Source: UBA4655 sp964585575 (GTDB lineage Bacteria > Planctomycetota > Planctomycetia > Pirellulales > UBA1268). From it: 17,511 bases of DNA. Below the pieces are notes generated by a model. It saw nothing but the letters and a program-made list of their open reading frames with translations, had not been told where the DNA came from and did no database searches. The position numbers were made by a program, and so were the translations under genes. Below, one piece after another: positions 5,769 to 13,554 of the stretch (the stretch's first letter is position 1; the number at the start of each line of letters is the position of its first letter). Where the stretch lies: NCBI GenBank assembly GCA_964585575.1, contig CAZPEM010000066.1:1-17511 (forward strand), written 5' to 3'.

Positions 5769-7730
5769 ATGCACGAGTTTCTCCGAGCCCTCAGGGACGC
5801 CGCCAAGCGTTGGCCCCTTCTTGCGGCCGCCCTCCTCTGCTCCGCCGGCGTCGCGGGGCTCTGGAGCGCGAACATCTTCGCTCTGTTCCCCATCATCGAG
5901 GTCACGCTCAAGGGCGAGTCGCTCCAGGAGTGGAACGCCAAGCGGATGGAGGAGGCCGATGTGAGGATCACGGCGACCGAGAAGCAGCTCGAGTCGTTGC
6001 GACAGAGACTCGACGCGGATGACGCCGCGAACGCAGCGGAGACCGATCGGAAGCGGCTCGCAAAGCAGATCGCCACGCTCGACCACGAGATCCAGAAGGA
6101 CCGCGAGATCGAGTCCTACGCGCGGTGGCTCCAGCCGTGGCTCGCCCGGCTCCTCCCCGACGATCCCTTCAAGACGGTGCTTCTCGTCGTGTCGTTCGTC
6201 GTCGTGAGCACGTTCGTGAAACATGTCCTGATGCTGGTCGGCGCGATGCTCGTCGGATGGGTCGCAATGAACATCAGCCGCGACATCCGCCTGAAGGTTT
6301 TCGACAAGGCTCTCGAGCTCGATCGCGCCCAGTTCATGCAGCGCGGCTCCAGCGGCTTCATGGCCACGATCACCCACACCTCCGACATGCTGGCCCACGG
6401 CATCACCGCCGTCTACGGCGGAGCGATCACCGAGCCGCTCAAGATCTTCGCCTGCCTTGGCGGCGCGTTCCTGATCTCGTGGCAGCTCACGCTCGCCTGC
6501 CTGACGCTGGCACCGCTTGTCGGCTTCCTGATGGTCTGGCTCAACAAGCGGATGCGCGGCCTCTCGAAGCGGATGCTCAACAGGTCCACGAGCTTCCACC
6601 ACGTCGTCCTCGAGGCGCTCAACAACGTGATGACCGTCCAGTCCTACACGATGGAGCCCTTCGAGAAGAAGCGGTTTCGCGACTGCACCGGCGACATGAT
6701 GCGGATCGGCATGTGGCACACCTTCTACGCCACGCTCGCCAACCCGATCACGGAGATCCTCGGCATCGGGATGGTGGCCACCTCGATCGCCGTCGGGGCG
6801 TGGCTCGTCATCAACCAGGAAACACAGATGTTCGGCATCACCATGACCGACAGGCCGATGACCGTGCCGGGCATCATGGTCTTCTTCGGCATGCTCATCG
6901 GCGCGAGCGACCCGGTGCGGAAGCTGTCCGGGATCATCACGGGCTTCAACTCCGGCTGCGTCGCGGCGCAATGCCTCTACCCGCTGCTCGACGCGCCGTC
7001 GAAGCTCGTGCCCGCGGCGAATCCAAAGCCGATGCCCTCACCGCACCGCGAGATCCGGCTGGAGAACGTGTCGTTCAGCTACGACGGGATCGACACCGTG
7101 CTCAAGGACGTCAACGTCTCGATACGGTTCGGCGAGCGGGTCGCGATCGTCGGCCCGAACGGGGGCGGCAAGAGCACCCTCGTGAACCTCATCTGCAGGT
7201 TCTACGATCCGACGAAGGGGAAGGTCCTCCTCGACGGGGTTCCGCTCACGGAACTCGCCCTCGACGACCTGCGAAGACGCATCGCGATCGTCACGCAGCA
7301 GACGGAGCTCTTCAACGAGTCGATCTACTACAACATCCGCTACGGTCGATGGGATGCCACCGCGGAGGAGGTCGAGGCGGCGGCACGGAAAGCATACGCC
7401 CACGACTTCATCTCGCAGTTTCCCCAGGGCTACCACACCATGGTCGGCCCGAGCGGCTACCGGCTCTCCGGAGGCCAGCGGCAGCGAATCTCGCTCGCAC
7501 GGGCGTTCCTCCGCGACGCCGAGATCCTCGTGCTCGACGAGGCCACGAGCCAGATCGACGTCGAGAGCGAGAAGCTCATCCACGACGCCCTCGCCGCCTA
7601 CGTCGAGAATCGCACGGTGATCATGATCACCCATCGGGCGAGCACGCTTGCCCTGGCGGATGCGATCATCCAGGTCGAGCATGGCGTCGTGACGAAGCGG
7701 CCGGCGGCCTCGCGGCTTCAGGTTGCCTGA
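5769..7730 (+). CDS. ABC exporter, fused membrane and ATPase domains
   Basis: The 653-aa protein is a half-size type IV ABC exporter (MsbA/multidrug style) that would act as a dimer in the inner membrane. TM1 is at about residues 17-43. An unusual polar segment of about 90 residues follows, mostly charged heptad-like helix (about 48-118), before TM2 near 133-158. Further membrane helices run to about 400. The ATPase domain has Walker A GPNGGGKST (462-470), the signature LSGGQRQ (566-572), Walker B ILVLDE (586-591) and the H-loop His622 in MITHRAS, so it should be active. The substrate is unknown. The ATG at 5769 is the only plausible start, though no clear Shine-Dalgarno site precedes it. It has its own promoter and stands as a single gene. 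Confidence 0.92.
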   Translation: MHEFLRALRDAAKRWPLLAAALLCSAGVAGLWSANIFALFPIIEVTLKGESLQEWNAKRMEEADVRITATEKQLESLRQRLDADDAANAAETDRKRLAKQIATLDHEIQKDREIESYARWLQPWLARLLPDDPFKTVLLVVSFVVVSTFVKHVLMLVGAMLVGWVAMNISRDIRLKVFDKALELDRAQFMQRGSSGFMATITHTSDMLAHGITAVYGGAITEPLKIFACLGGAFLISWQLTLACLTLAPLVGFLMVWLNKRMRGLSKRMLNRSTSFHHVVLEALNNVMTVQSYTMEPFEKKRFRDCTGDMMRIGMWHTFYATLANPITEILGIGMVATSIAVGAWLVINQETQMFGITMTDRPMTVPGIMVFFGMLIGASDPVRKLSGIITGFNSGCVAAQCLYPLLDAPSKLVPAANPKPMPSPHREIRLENVSFSYDGIDTVLKDVNVSIRFGERVAIVGPNGGGKSTLVNLICRFYDPTKGKVLLDGVPLTELALDDLRRRIAIVTQQTELFNESIYYNIRYGRWDATAEEVEAAARKAYAHDFISQFPQGYHTMVGPSGYRLSGGQRQRISLARAFLRDAEILVLDEATSQIDVESEKLIHDALAAYVENRTVIMITHRASTLALADAIIQVEHGVVTKRPAASRLQVA

Positions 7731-7746
7731 CGCGGCCCAAGCCGCG
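7731..7746 (+). terminator. Short GC hairpin after the exporter stop codon
   Basis: CGCGGC-CCAA-GCCGCG is a perfect 6-bp stem with a 4-nt loop, starting at the base after the exporter TGA. No T-run follows. It may mark an mRNA 3' end, and the next gene has its own -10-like box 12 nt further on. Confidence 0.35.
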
Positions 7747-7758
7747 GACGCCCTGGTC

Positions 7759-7764
7759 TATACT
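7759..7764 (+). promoter_or_regulatory. Candidate -10 box, possibly for a leaderless mRNA
   Basis: TATACT matches 5 of 6 consensus positions and ends 7 nt before the ATG at 7772, so transcription would begin at or next to the start codon. No -35 box with normal spacing and no Shine-Dalgarno site were seen. Confidence 0.35.
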
Positions 7765-7771
7765 GTTTTCG

Positions 7772-8227
7772 ATGTACGAATCCATCGAGTGTCCGTGCGG
7801 CTACGTCGGCCCGAGCGTCAGGCAGGGCTCGTTCAACGTCTGCCCGGTCTGCCGCTCGATGGTCGCCAACTCGCCGGAGGACGATTCCCCGGCAGCCGAC
7901 GAACCGCAGGACGACACGCCGGCTTTTGCCGCCGTCGAGGAACCGCCGCTTTCCTCGCGGACAACCCTCCGCATTCCCTGTCCGAACGGCCATGTGAACG
8001 TGACCCCGGCCCACATGCTCGGCGCGGAGGTGGTCTGCCCCATCTGCAATGTGTTCTACATGTTGCAGATGGCCGACAGCCTCGAGTATCGGCAGGCCGC
8101 GGATCGCGAGGCCCGGAAGCGTGAGGAAAAGGAGGCGAAGAAATGGCTCAACAGGGCGATCTTCGCCGCGGTGTTCATCATCCTGTCACTCGTCGGCATG
8201 ATCGTGATCTCCTTCCTGGAGCGGTGA
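7772..8227 (+). CDS. Double zinc-ribbon protein with C-terminal membrane anchor
   Basis: The 151-aa protein is not one I recognise by name. The first zinc-ribbon-like knuckle pair is CPC (Cys7, Cys9) with CPVC (Cys24, Cys27). A Pro/Asp/Glu-rich acidic linker follows (about 30-62). The second ribbon is CPNGH (Cys70, His74) with CPIC (Cys89, Cys92). A highly charged Arg/Lys/Glu helix (about 104-126) leads to a single hydrophobic segment (128-148) and the end FLER. This layout predicts a tail-anchored protein with its metal-binding domains in the cytoplasm. It could bind a protein or nucleic acid at the membrane, but nothing shows which. It lies 41 nt after the ABC exporter on the same strand; co-transcription is possible. 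Confidence 0.8.
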   Translation: MYESIECPCGYVGPSVRQGSFNVCPVCRSMVANSPEDDSPAADEPQDDTPAFAAVEEPPLSSRTTLRIPCPNGHVNVTPAHMLGAEVVCPICNVFYMLQMADSLEYRQAADREARKREEKEAKKWLNRAIFAAVFIILSLVGMIVISFLER

Positions 8228-8267
8228 CCGCTTCCCCGGACGCCCGTCGCCCACCGCTTGCGGACGC

Positions 8268-9740
8268 TCACGTCGGCAGGCGGGCATTCCATGAGCCGGC
8301 GTCCTTCGGCTCGTAGGTGGCCAGTTCGAAGCTGTCCCGCACGACCTGCCTCACCGACCGCAGATCGACGGAGCCTTCGGTCGCCATCATCTGCACGAGC
8401 AGGTTGCCGATGGCGGTGGCCTCCACGGGCCCCGCGACGACGGTCCGGTCGGTCGCGTCGGCGATGAGCTGACACAAAACCGCGTTCTTCACGCCGCCGC
8501 CGACGACATGAACCCGGCTCACCCGACGCCCGAGCAGGCGGTCGAGCTGCCGCAACGTCGACCGGCATGCGGCGGCCACGCTCTCCAGCGCCGTGCGCAC
8601 GACGGCCGCGGTCGTTTCCGGCACCGGCTGGCCGGACCGTTTCGCGAGCGCACGGATCGCGTCCGGCATGCTCGCCGGGGCGACGAGCGACGGATCGTTG
8701 GGGTCCAGGATCGTCACGAGCGGCGGCGCCTCCGCTGCGAGCGTCGTGAGCTGCTCCCACGTCCAATCCGTCCCGTCCTTCAGCCAGCTCGCCCGGCACT
8801 GCTGCACGAGCCAGAGCCCGCAGATGTTCTTCAGCAGCCGTGTCGTGCCGCCGATCCCGGCCTCGTTCGTGAAGTTCGCGGCGAGGCACTCCGGCGTCAC
8901 GAGCGGCCGGTCGAGCTCGGCGCCGACGAGGGCCCACGTGCCGAGGCTGATGTAGCACCAGTCGGGCCGGGCGGAGGGGGGATCCATGGCCGGCACGGCC
9001 GCAACGGCGCTGGCCGTGTCATGCGTGCCGGGAGCGATGACCCTGACGTTGGAAAGGCCCGTTTCCTCGGCGACGTCGCCACGGAGCGGGCCCAGGTCCG
9101 TGCCCGGCGACACGATCGGGCCGAAGACCCGCCGCGGGATTCCGAACGCATCGAGCAGGCTCCAGGACCAGTCGCCGGTCGTCGGATCGAAACACTGCGT
9201 CGTGGAGGCATTCGTCCGCTCGTTCGAGCGGGTGCCCGACAGGAGCCAGTGAAACACGTCGGGAATCATGAGCATGCGGTCGGCGGCCGCCAGCACGCTC
9301 GAGCCGCTCCTGACGAGCGACAGGAACTGGTAGAGGGAATTGATTTCCATGAACTGCAGGCCGGTGGCCGCGAAGATGTCCGCCCGAGGAACGATCTTTT
9401 CGGCAGCGGCGAGCATGCCATTCGTGCGGGCATCGCGATAGCAGACGGGATTGGCGAGCAAGGAGTCATCCGGACCGACGAAGGCGAAGTCGACGCCCCA
9501 TGTGTCGACGCCGACGGTCGAAACCGCGCGGCCGTGCCGGTTCGCGGCCAAGCGAAGGCCTGCAACCACCTCCTGCCAGAGCCGCACGAGATCCCAGACG
9601 AGTTGGCCGTTCATCGAAACCGGCCCGTTCTCGAACCGATGAATCTCCTCCAATTCGAGCAGCCGACCGTCGAATGCCCCTGAAACGACGCGGCCTCCGG
9701 AAGCCCCCAGATCGACCGCCAGTGCCACCCTGCGAGCCAT
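8268..9740 (-). CDS. rhaB: Rhamnulokinase (FGGY carbohydrate kinase)
   Basis: The 490-aa cytoplasmic kinase would phosphorylate L-rhamnulose with ATP to rhamnulose-1-phosphate in L-rhamnose breakdown. Its length equals E. coli RhaB (489 aa). It shows the N-terminal VDLGASGGR phosphate loop (9-17), GVDTWGVDF, the APGTHDTASA segment (about 237-246), SLGTWALVG, and the C-terminal HVVGGGVKN adenosine-site motif. The ATG at 9740 is preceded by a gggag ribosome site 8 nt away. No other rhamnose gene (isomerase, aldolase, transporter, regulator) is in the window, so the substrate rests on sequence resemblance; a related FGGY kinase activity is the main alternative. Its 3' end converges on the zinc-ribbon gene with a 40-nt gap. 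Confidence 0.9.
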   Translation of the reverse strand: MARRVALAVDLGASGGRVVSGAFDGRLLELEEIHRFENGPVSMNGQLVWDLVRLWQEVVAGLRLAANRHGRAVSTVGVDTWGVDFAFVGPDDSLLANPVCYRDARTNGMLAAAEKIVPRADIFAATGLQFMEINSLYQFLSLVRSGSSVLAAADRMLMIPDVFHWLLSGTRSNERTNASTTQCFDPTTGDWSWSLLDAFGIPRRVFGPIVSPGTDLGPLRGDVAEETGLSNVRVIAPGTHDTASAVAAVPAMDPPSARPDWCYISLGTWALVGAELDRPLVTPECLAANFTNEAGIGGTTRLLKNICGLWLVQQCRASWLKDGTDWTWEQLTTLAAEAPPLVTILDPNDPSLVAPASMPDAIRALAKRSGQPVPETTAAVVRTALESVAAACRSTLRQLDRLLGRRVSRVHVVGGGVKNAVLCQLIADATDRTVVAGPVEATAIGNLLVQMMATEGSVDLRSVRQVVRDSFELATYEPKDAGSWNARLPT

Positions 9741-9885
9741 GCGACCGCTCCCTCACGCCAAACGGGAAAGCCAGAATCGTCCCTGGAGGCAGCAGGCCCG
9801 TCAACGTACGCGGGAGCGGGTCTCCGCGAAAGGTTTTTTCAAATCCGGCCGGCCGCGATGGACGATATTGAGCAACATGCCCCCG

Positions 9886-9906
9886 ATAGTTAACCTTGTT
9901 AGTCAT
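9886..9906 (+). promoter_or_regulatory. 21-bp dyad over the cysH start codon, candidate operator
   Basis: The centre is a perfect inverted repeat, TAAC-CTT-GTTA (9891-9901), flanked symmetrically by AT at 9886-9887 and 9905-9906. The pattern is AT-N3-TAAC-N3-GTTA-N3-AT. It is an AT-rich island in GC-rich DNA and includes the first bases of the cysH ATG. A dyad of this size suits a dimeric winged-helix repressor, and an Rrf2 regulator is encoded two genes into the same unit. The link to that protein is inference. Confidence 0.45.
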
Positions 9907-10645
9907 GATTAAAGGTTTAGGACAGCCCCTCGAACAGCTGCGGCCGACCCCGGAGCTGCTCGCCGAACTGGAGGCCGCCGGCCGATCGCTCGAATCGGCC
10001 GAGCCGCGGGAAATCATCCGCTGGGCCCACGGGCGTTTTGGGGAGCGGCTCACGATGGCCACGGCGTTCGGGCCAGAGGGCTGCGCGATCCTCCACTGGA
10101 TCGCGGAGGTCGCGCCGTCGATGCACGTCTTCAACCTCGACACCGGATACCAGTTCAAGGAGACGCTCGAGCTCCGCGATCGGATCGAGCAGCGGTACGG
10201 CATCCGCGTGCGGCTCGAGCGGCCCGATTCGACGGTCGAGGATTACGAACGGTCGCACGGTGGTCCGCTCTACCGCATCGATCCGACCCGCTGCTGCGGT
10301 GACCGCAAGATCGCGGTCATTCGGAGGGTGCTGGAGGGGTTCGACGCCTGGATGAGCGGCATCCGCAGGGACCAGAGCCCCGACAGGGCGGATGCTCCGA
10401 TCGTCGGCTGGGACTCGAAGTTCGGCGTCGTGAAGATATCCCCGCTCGCCAACTGGACGAAGAAGCAGGTCTGGGACCTCATCGTGCGGGAGAACGTTCC
10501 GTACAACCCGCTGCACGACCAGGGATACACGAGCATCGGCTGCTTTCCGTGCACGCGGGCCGTGACGTTCGGCGAGGACGAGCGGGCCGGTCGATGGAGC
10601 GGCACGGCGAAGACCGAGTGCGGGCTCCATTCGAAGGAGGAATGA
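9905..10645 (+). CDS. cysH: Assimilatory APS/PAPS reductase, Fe-S type
   Basis: The 246-aa cytoplasmic enzyme reduces adenylyl sulfate (or its 3'-phospho form) to sulfite with thioredoxin in sulfate assimilation. The PP-loop fold is marked by TAFGPEG (53-59), FNLDTGYQF (76-84) and SGIRRDQS (151-158). The cysteine pairs Cys130-Cys131 (RCCGDRK) and Cys213/Cys216 (CFPC) are the [4Fe-4S] ligands of the APS-reductase branch; the E. coli-type PAPS enzyme lacks them. The catalytic cysteine is Cys239 in ECGLH. This favours APS as substrate. The ATG at 9905 was chosen; a TTG at 9896 is also in frame, and neither has a Shine-Dalgarno site. The stop overlaps the Rrf2 gene start. Confidence 0.95.
   Translation: MIKGLGQPLEQLRPTPELLAELEAAGRSLESAEPREIIRWAHGRFGERLTMATAFGPEGCAILHWIAEVAPSMHVFNLDTGYQFKETLELRDRIEQRYGIRVRLERPDSTVEDYERSHGGPLYRIDPTRCCGDRKIAVIRRVLEGFDAWMSGIRRDQSPDRADAPIVGWDSKFGVVKISPLANWTKKQVWDLIVRENVPYNPLHDQGYTSIGCFPCTRAVTFGEDERAGRWSGTAKTECGLHSKEE
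10634..10640 (+). promoter_or_regulatory. Shine-Dalgarno site for the Rrf2 gene inside the cysH 3' end
   Basis: AAGGAGG is a near-perfect site. Two ATG codons follow in frame, at 10642 and 10645. The second has 4 nt of spacing and the first only 1 nt, so 10645 is preferred, although the first would give an ATGA overlap with the cysH stop. Confidence 0.7.
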
Positions 10646-11073
10646 TGCGTCTTTCCGCACGGACCGAATATGCGGCGATCGCGGTCCTCGAACTGGCCCG
10701 CCGATGGGCATCGGGCGAGCCGGTCCGCCTGCGCGAGATCTGCGACGCCCACAGCGTCCCCAGCGGGTTCCTCGTGCAGATTCTGCTCCGCCTCAAGGCG
10801 GCAGGCGTCGTGACGAGCACCCGCGGCGCATCCGGCGGCTACCAGCTCGCGAAGCCGCCGGTGGAGATCACGCTCGACGATATCCGCCGCATCATGGATG
10901 GGGGAGACGACCTGCTGTCGGAGCATCCGGGCGGCCGCAGCCGTGCCGCGGCGGTCCTGCGGTCCGCCTGGGGCGACGTCGCGAAAGCCGAGGCCGAGGC
11001 GATGCAAGCCATCGACTTCGAGACGCTCGCCGACCGGGCCCGGTCGGCCTCCGAATCGATGTATTACATCTGA
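10645..11073 (+). CDS. Rrf2 family transcriptional regulator, probably of sulfur genes
   Basis: The 142-aa protein starts with the Rrf2 signature RLSARTEYA (2-10). A winged helix follows: the recognition region around VPSGFLVQILLRLKAAG (38-54) and the wing STRGASGGYQLAK (58-70). The second half is a dimerisation helix. The three closely spaced cysteines that hold the Fe-S cluster in IscR and NsrR are missing; the only cysteine is Cys33. It should therefore sense something other than through a cluster, as CymR/CysR-type cysteine regulators do. Its gene overlaps cysH by one base and has a strong ribosome site, so the two are made together and cysH is the obvious target. The dyad over the cysH start is its candidate site. 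Confidence 0.9.
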   Translation: MRLSARTEYAAIAVLELARRWASGEPVRLREICDAHSVPSGFLVQILLRLKAAGVVTSTRGASGGYQLAKPPVEITLDDIRRIMDGGDDLLSEHPGGRSRAAAVLRSAWGDVAKAEAEAMQAIDFETLADRARSASESMYYI

Positions 11074-11097
11074 TCCGGGTTCCGCCGCCCCGTCCAC

Positions 11098-13395
11098 TCA
11101 CAGGCGCTCGAGCGGCGCGTGGGCGAGGATGAACGTGCGGCGAATTTCGTCGCCGTCGAAGTGGATCGTGCCGATGGCCTTGGCGCCCGTGCCGCCGATC
11201 CGCTCGATCACCCCTTCCCCGTACTCCGCGTGCCGCACCCTCTGCCCCTCCGCAAAGGCCGCGGCGGCGGAGGCGTGGGGCCTGTCCCCGTCGAGGGCCC
11301 GCGGCCGCCGGCCTCCCGCAGCAAACTCCTCGTCGGCGAAGTCGACCGGAGCATGCGCCGGCTCCTCCTCCGCGTCCGGGTCGAGCTGGCTCGTGTCGTC
11401 CCAGCCGGATCGCGGCGGCCAGTTGGCGAGCCGCGGGAGGGGCGTCGAGGACGGCGCCTCGGGGCCCTCGAGCACCGTCTCCTCGCCGACCAGCTCCGTC
11501 AGAAAGAGGCTCGGGGCATTGATCCGTCGCTGGCCACGGTAGTCGCGGATCCGCGAGCAGCTCGCGTGAACCTCCTCGCGGCCACGGGTGATGCCGACGA
11601 ACACGAGACGGCGCTCCTCCTCCAACTGATCAGGGTGATCGACGCTCCGTTCGTGCGGGCAGATGCCCTCCTCGAGGGCGACGAGGTAGACGACCTTGAA
11701 CTCGAGGCCCTTCGCGGCGTGAAGCGTCATCAGCGAGACACGGTCGGCCGCGGCATCCCAGTCGTCGGTGTCGGAGACGAGGGCGGTGCGTTCGAGGAAC
11801 GCACCGAGGGCATCATCTTCTTCCCCCGGCGAGCGAGATTCTGCGATCGCCTCGTCCACGTCGCGTGCCACCGTGATCAACTCCTCGACGTTGGCGAGAC
11901 GATCCTGCCCCTCCTCCTCCTCGTCCGATTCCAGCATCTCGCGGTAGCCGGTGCGGTCGAGGACCGCCGAGACGAGCATCGCCACGCTTCCCCGCGCGTC
12001 GGCGGCGAGCCCGTCGAAAAGCCGCGCGAAATTCACGAGGCTCGCCTGGGCGCGCTTCGAGAGACCTGGGCAGCTCGCCGCAGCGGCCGCCCCCTCCACG
12101 AGCGAGATGCCTCGTTCGGCCGACCACTCGACGAGCAGATCGAGCGACTGCTTCCCCACGCCCCGCGGAGGAACGTTGACCACCCGCAGAAACGCCTCGT
12201 CGTCCCTCGGATTCCGCAGCATCCGGAGCCAGGCGAGCACGTCCTTGATCTCGCGTCGCTTGAAGAACTCGAGGCCCCGGACGAGCTGGTAGGGAAGGCC
12301 CCGGCTGCGAAGCGCGACCTCGAGCGACCGCGAGAGGGCGTTCGTGCGGAAGAGGATGCAGTAGTCGCGGAGCGGGCGCCGTCCGCCACGCACCGCCCCG
12401 GCGATCTCGTCGGCGATCCGCTCGGCCTCGTCGTGGCTCGTCGAGTCGAGCACGATCCTGACCTTCTCCCCCGGCTCCGCCTCCGTCACCAACCGCTTCG
12501 CCTTGCGGCGGGTGTTGTTGGCGATCAGCCGGTCGGCGGCGGCGAGAATGTTGCCGGTGCTGCGATAGTTGTGCTCGAGCTTGACGATCCTCGCGGAGGG
12601 GTAGTCCCGTTCGAATTCGAGGATGTTGCGGATGCTCGCGCCCCGCCAGCCGTATATGGCCTGGTCGGGATCACCGGTGACGGCCAGATTTGGATGGTCG
12701 ATGGAGAGCCCCCGCACGATGCAGTACTGCACGGCGTTCGTGTCCTGGTATTCGTCCACCAGTACGAACCGGTGACGGGCGTCGAGCGACGCCCGCAGGT
12801 CGGGATGGTCCACGAGGAGGGTCGCGACATGGACGAGCAGGTCGTCGAAGTCGACGGCATTGCACTCGAGCAACGTCCTCTGGTAGATCGGCCAGATGTT
12901 CCTCGCCACCTCGTCTGCCGGATGGCCCCACCGGGGCTCGAATGATTCCGGCGTGCGGAGGTCGTTCTTGGCCCGGCTGATGATGCCCGCGATCCGGTCG
13001 ATGGGGAGGTGCGCCATCGGCAGGCCGCTTCGCTTCGCCGACCGCTTGAGCACGGCGTGGGCATCGTCCGGATCGAGAATCGAGTAGTCACTCGTAAGCC
13101 CGACCAGCCTCGCATGCCGGCGGAGCAGCCTCGCGGCGAACCGGTGGAAGGTGCCCATCTCGACGGGCTGGGGACCGACGAGGTCGGTCACGCGGCGGCG
13201 CATCTCGTCGGCCGCCTTGTTCGTGAAGGTGAGGGCGACGATCTCCTCCGGCCGCACCCCCTCCGCGATCAGATGCGCGATGCGGTGCGTCACGACGCGG
13301 GTCTTTCCGCTGCCGGGCCCGGCCAGCACGAGCAACGGCCCGTGGAGATGGCTGGCGGCCGCCCGCTGCGCGTCGTTGAGTCCTTCGAGAGCCAT
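11098..13395 (-). CDS. pcrA: UvrD/PcrA-type ATP-dependent DNA helicase
   Basis: The 765-aa superfamily 1A helicase (3'-5') would unwind DNA in nucleotide excision and mismatch repair and clear recombinase filaments. In order it shows the Q-motif region (LNDAQRAA, 6-13), Walker A GPGSGKT (26-32), motif Ia ALTFTNKAADEM, motif II VDEYQDTN (213-220), motif III GDPDQAIYGWRG (241-252), motif IV LEHNYRST, motif V LMTLHAAKGLEF and motif VI VGITRGREE. The last 45 residues (from about 718) form the small C-terminal PcrA domain with RHAEYGEGVIERI and a closing APLERL. An acidic linker of about 90 residues precedes it. The length is slightly above UvrD (720). UvrD and PcrA cannot be separated by eye. It converges on the Rrf2 gene with a 24-nt gap. 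Confidence 0.94.
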   Translation of the reverse strand: MALEGLNDAQRAAASHLHGPLLVLAGPGSGKTRVVTHRIAHLIAEGVRPEEIVALTFTNKAADEMRRRVTDLVGPQPVEMGTFHRFAARLLRRHARLVGLTSDYSILDPDDAHAVLKRSAKRSGLPMAHLPIDRIAGIISRAKNDLRTPESFEPRWGHPADEVARNIWPIYQRTLLECNAVDFDDLLVHVATLLVDHPDLRASLDARHRFVLVDEYQDTNAVQYCIVRGLSIDHPNLAVTGDPDQAIYGWRGASIRNILEFERDYPSARIVKLEHNYRSTGNILAAADRLIANNTRRKAKRLVTEAEPGEKVRIVLDSTSHDEAERIADEIAGAVRGGRRPLRDYCILFRTNALSRSLEVALRSRGLPYQLVRGLEFFKRREIKDVLAWLRMLRNPRDDEAFLRVVNVPPRGVGKQSLDLLVEWSAERGISLVEGAAAAASCPGLSKRAQASLVNFARLFDGLAADARGSVAMLVSAVLDRTGYREMLESDEEEEGQDRLANVEELITVARDVDEAIAESRSPGEEDDALGAFLERTALVSDTDDWDAAADRVSLMTLHAAKGLEFKVVYLVALEEGICPHERSVDHPDQLEEERRLVFVGITRGREEVHASCSRIRDYRGQRRINAPSLFLTELVGEETVLEGPEAPSSTPLPRLANWPPRSGWDDTSQLDPDAEEEPAHAPVDFADEEFAAGGRRPRALDGDRPHASAAAAFAEGQRVRHAEYGEGVIERIGGTGAKAIGTIHFDGDEIRRTFILAHAPLERL

Positions 13396-13477
13396 CGTCC
13401 GTCGTGGAAGGATCGGGAAACCGCGGGGAATGGGCGGTCCGGTCGGACGCCGCGTAGTCGAATCCCGCGTCTCGGCA

Positions 13478-13484
13478 GTATATT
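13478..13484. promoter_or_regulatory. Shared -10-like box between the helicase and alpha-CTD genes
   Basis: TATATT (13479-13484) reads rightward and TATACT (13483-13478) reads leftward from almost the same bases, inside the 159-nt divergent gap. Both match 5 of 6 consensus positions. No convincing -35 box was seen on either strand. Overlapping start signals would make the two genes compete for polymerase. Confidence 0.35.
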
Positions 13485-13554
13485 CCCGTTTTGAAATGCG
13501 CCGCACGGCGTCCGAACGAATATCACATCTCACGCCCAGCACGGGAGGGAACCC

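Noticed and set aside
5368..5964. 198-codon plus-strand frame in the folD-exporter gap
   Set aside because: It runs through the repeat element and into the exporter gene in another frame; its composition is Arg/Ser/Pro-rich and it has no ribosome site.
4776..6971. 731-codon minus-strand frame across folD and the ABC exporter
   Set aside because: It is low-complexity Arg/Asp/His-rich translation opposite two clear genes, with no family motif.
8228..8290. Possible third copy of the repeat element at the rhaB 3' end
   Set aside because: Only a 12-mer (GGCAGGCGGGCA) and loose similarity are shared, partly inside coding sequence; this is too weak to call.
9799..9804. TTGACG on the minus strand as a rhaB -35 box
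   Set aside because: The sequence at the matching -10 position (GACGAT) fits only 3 of 6 consensus positions.
11119..12945. 608-codon plus-strand frame opposite the helicase
   Set aside because: It is the complement-strand shadow of a gene with complete helicase motifs.
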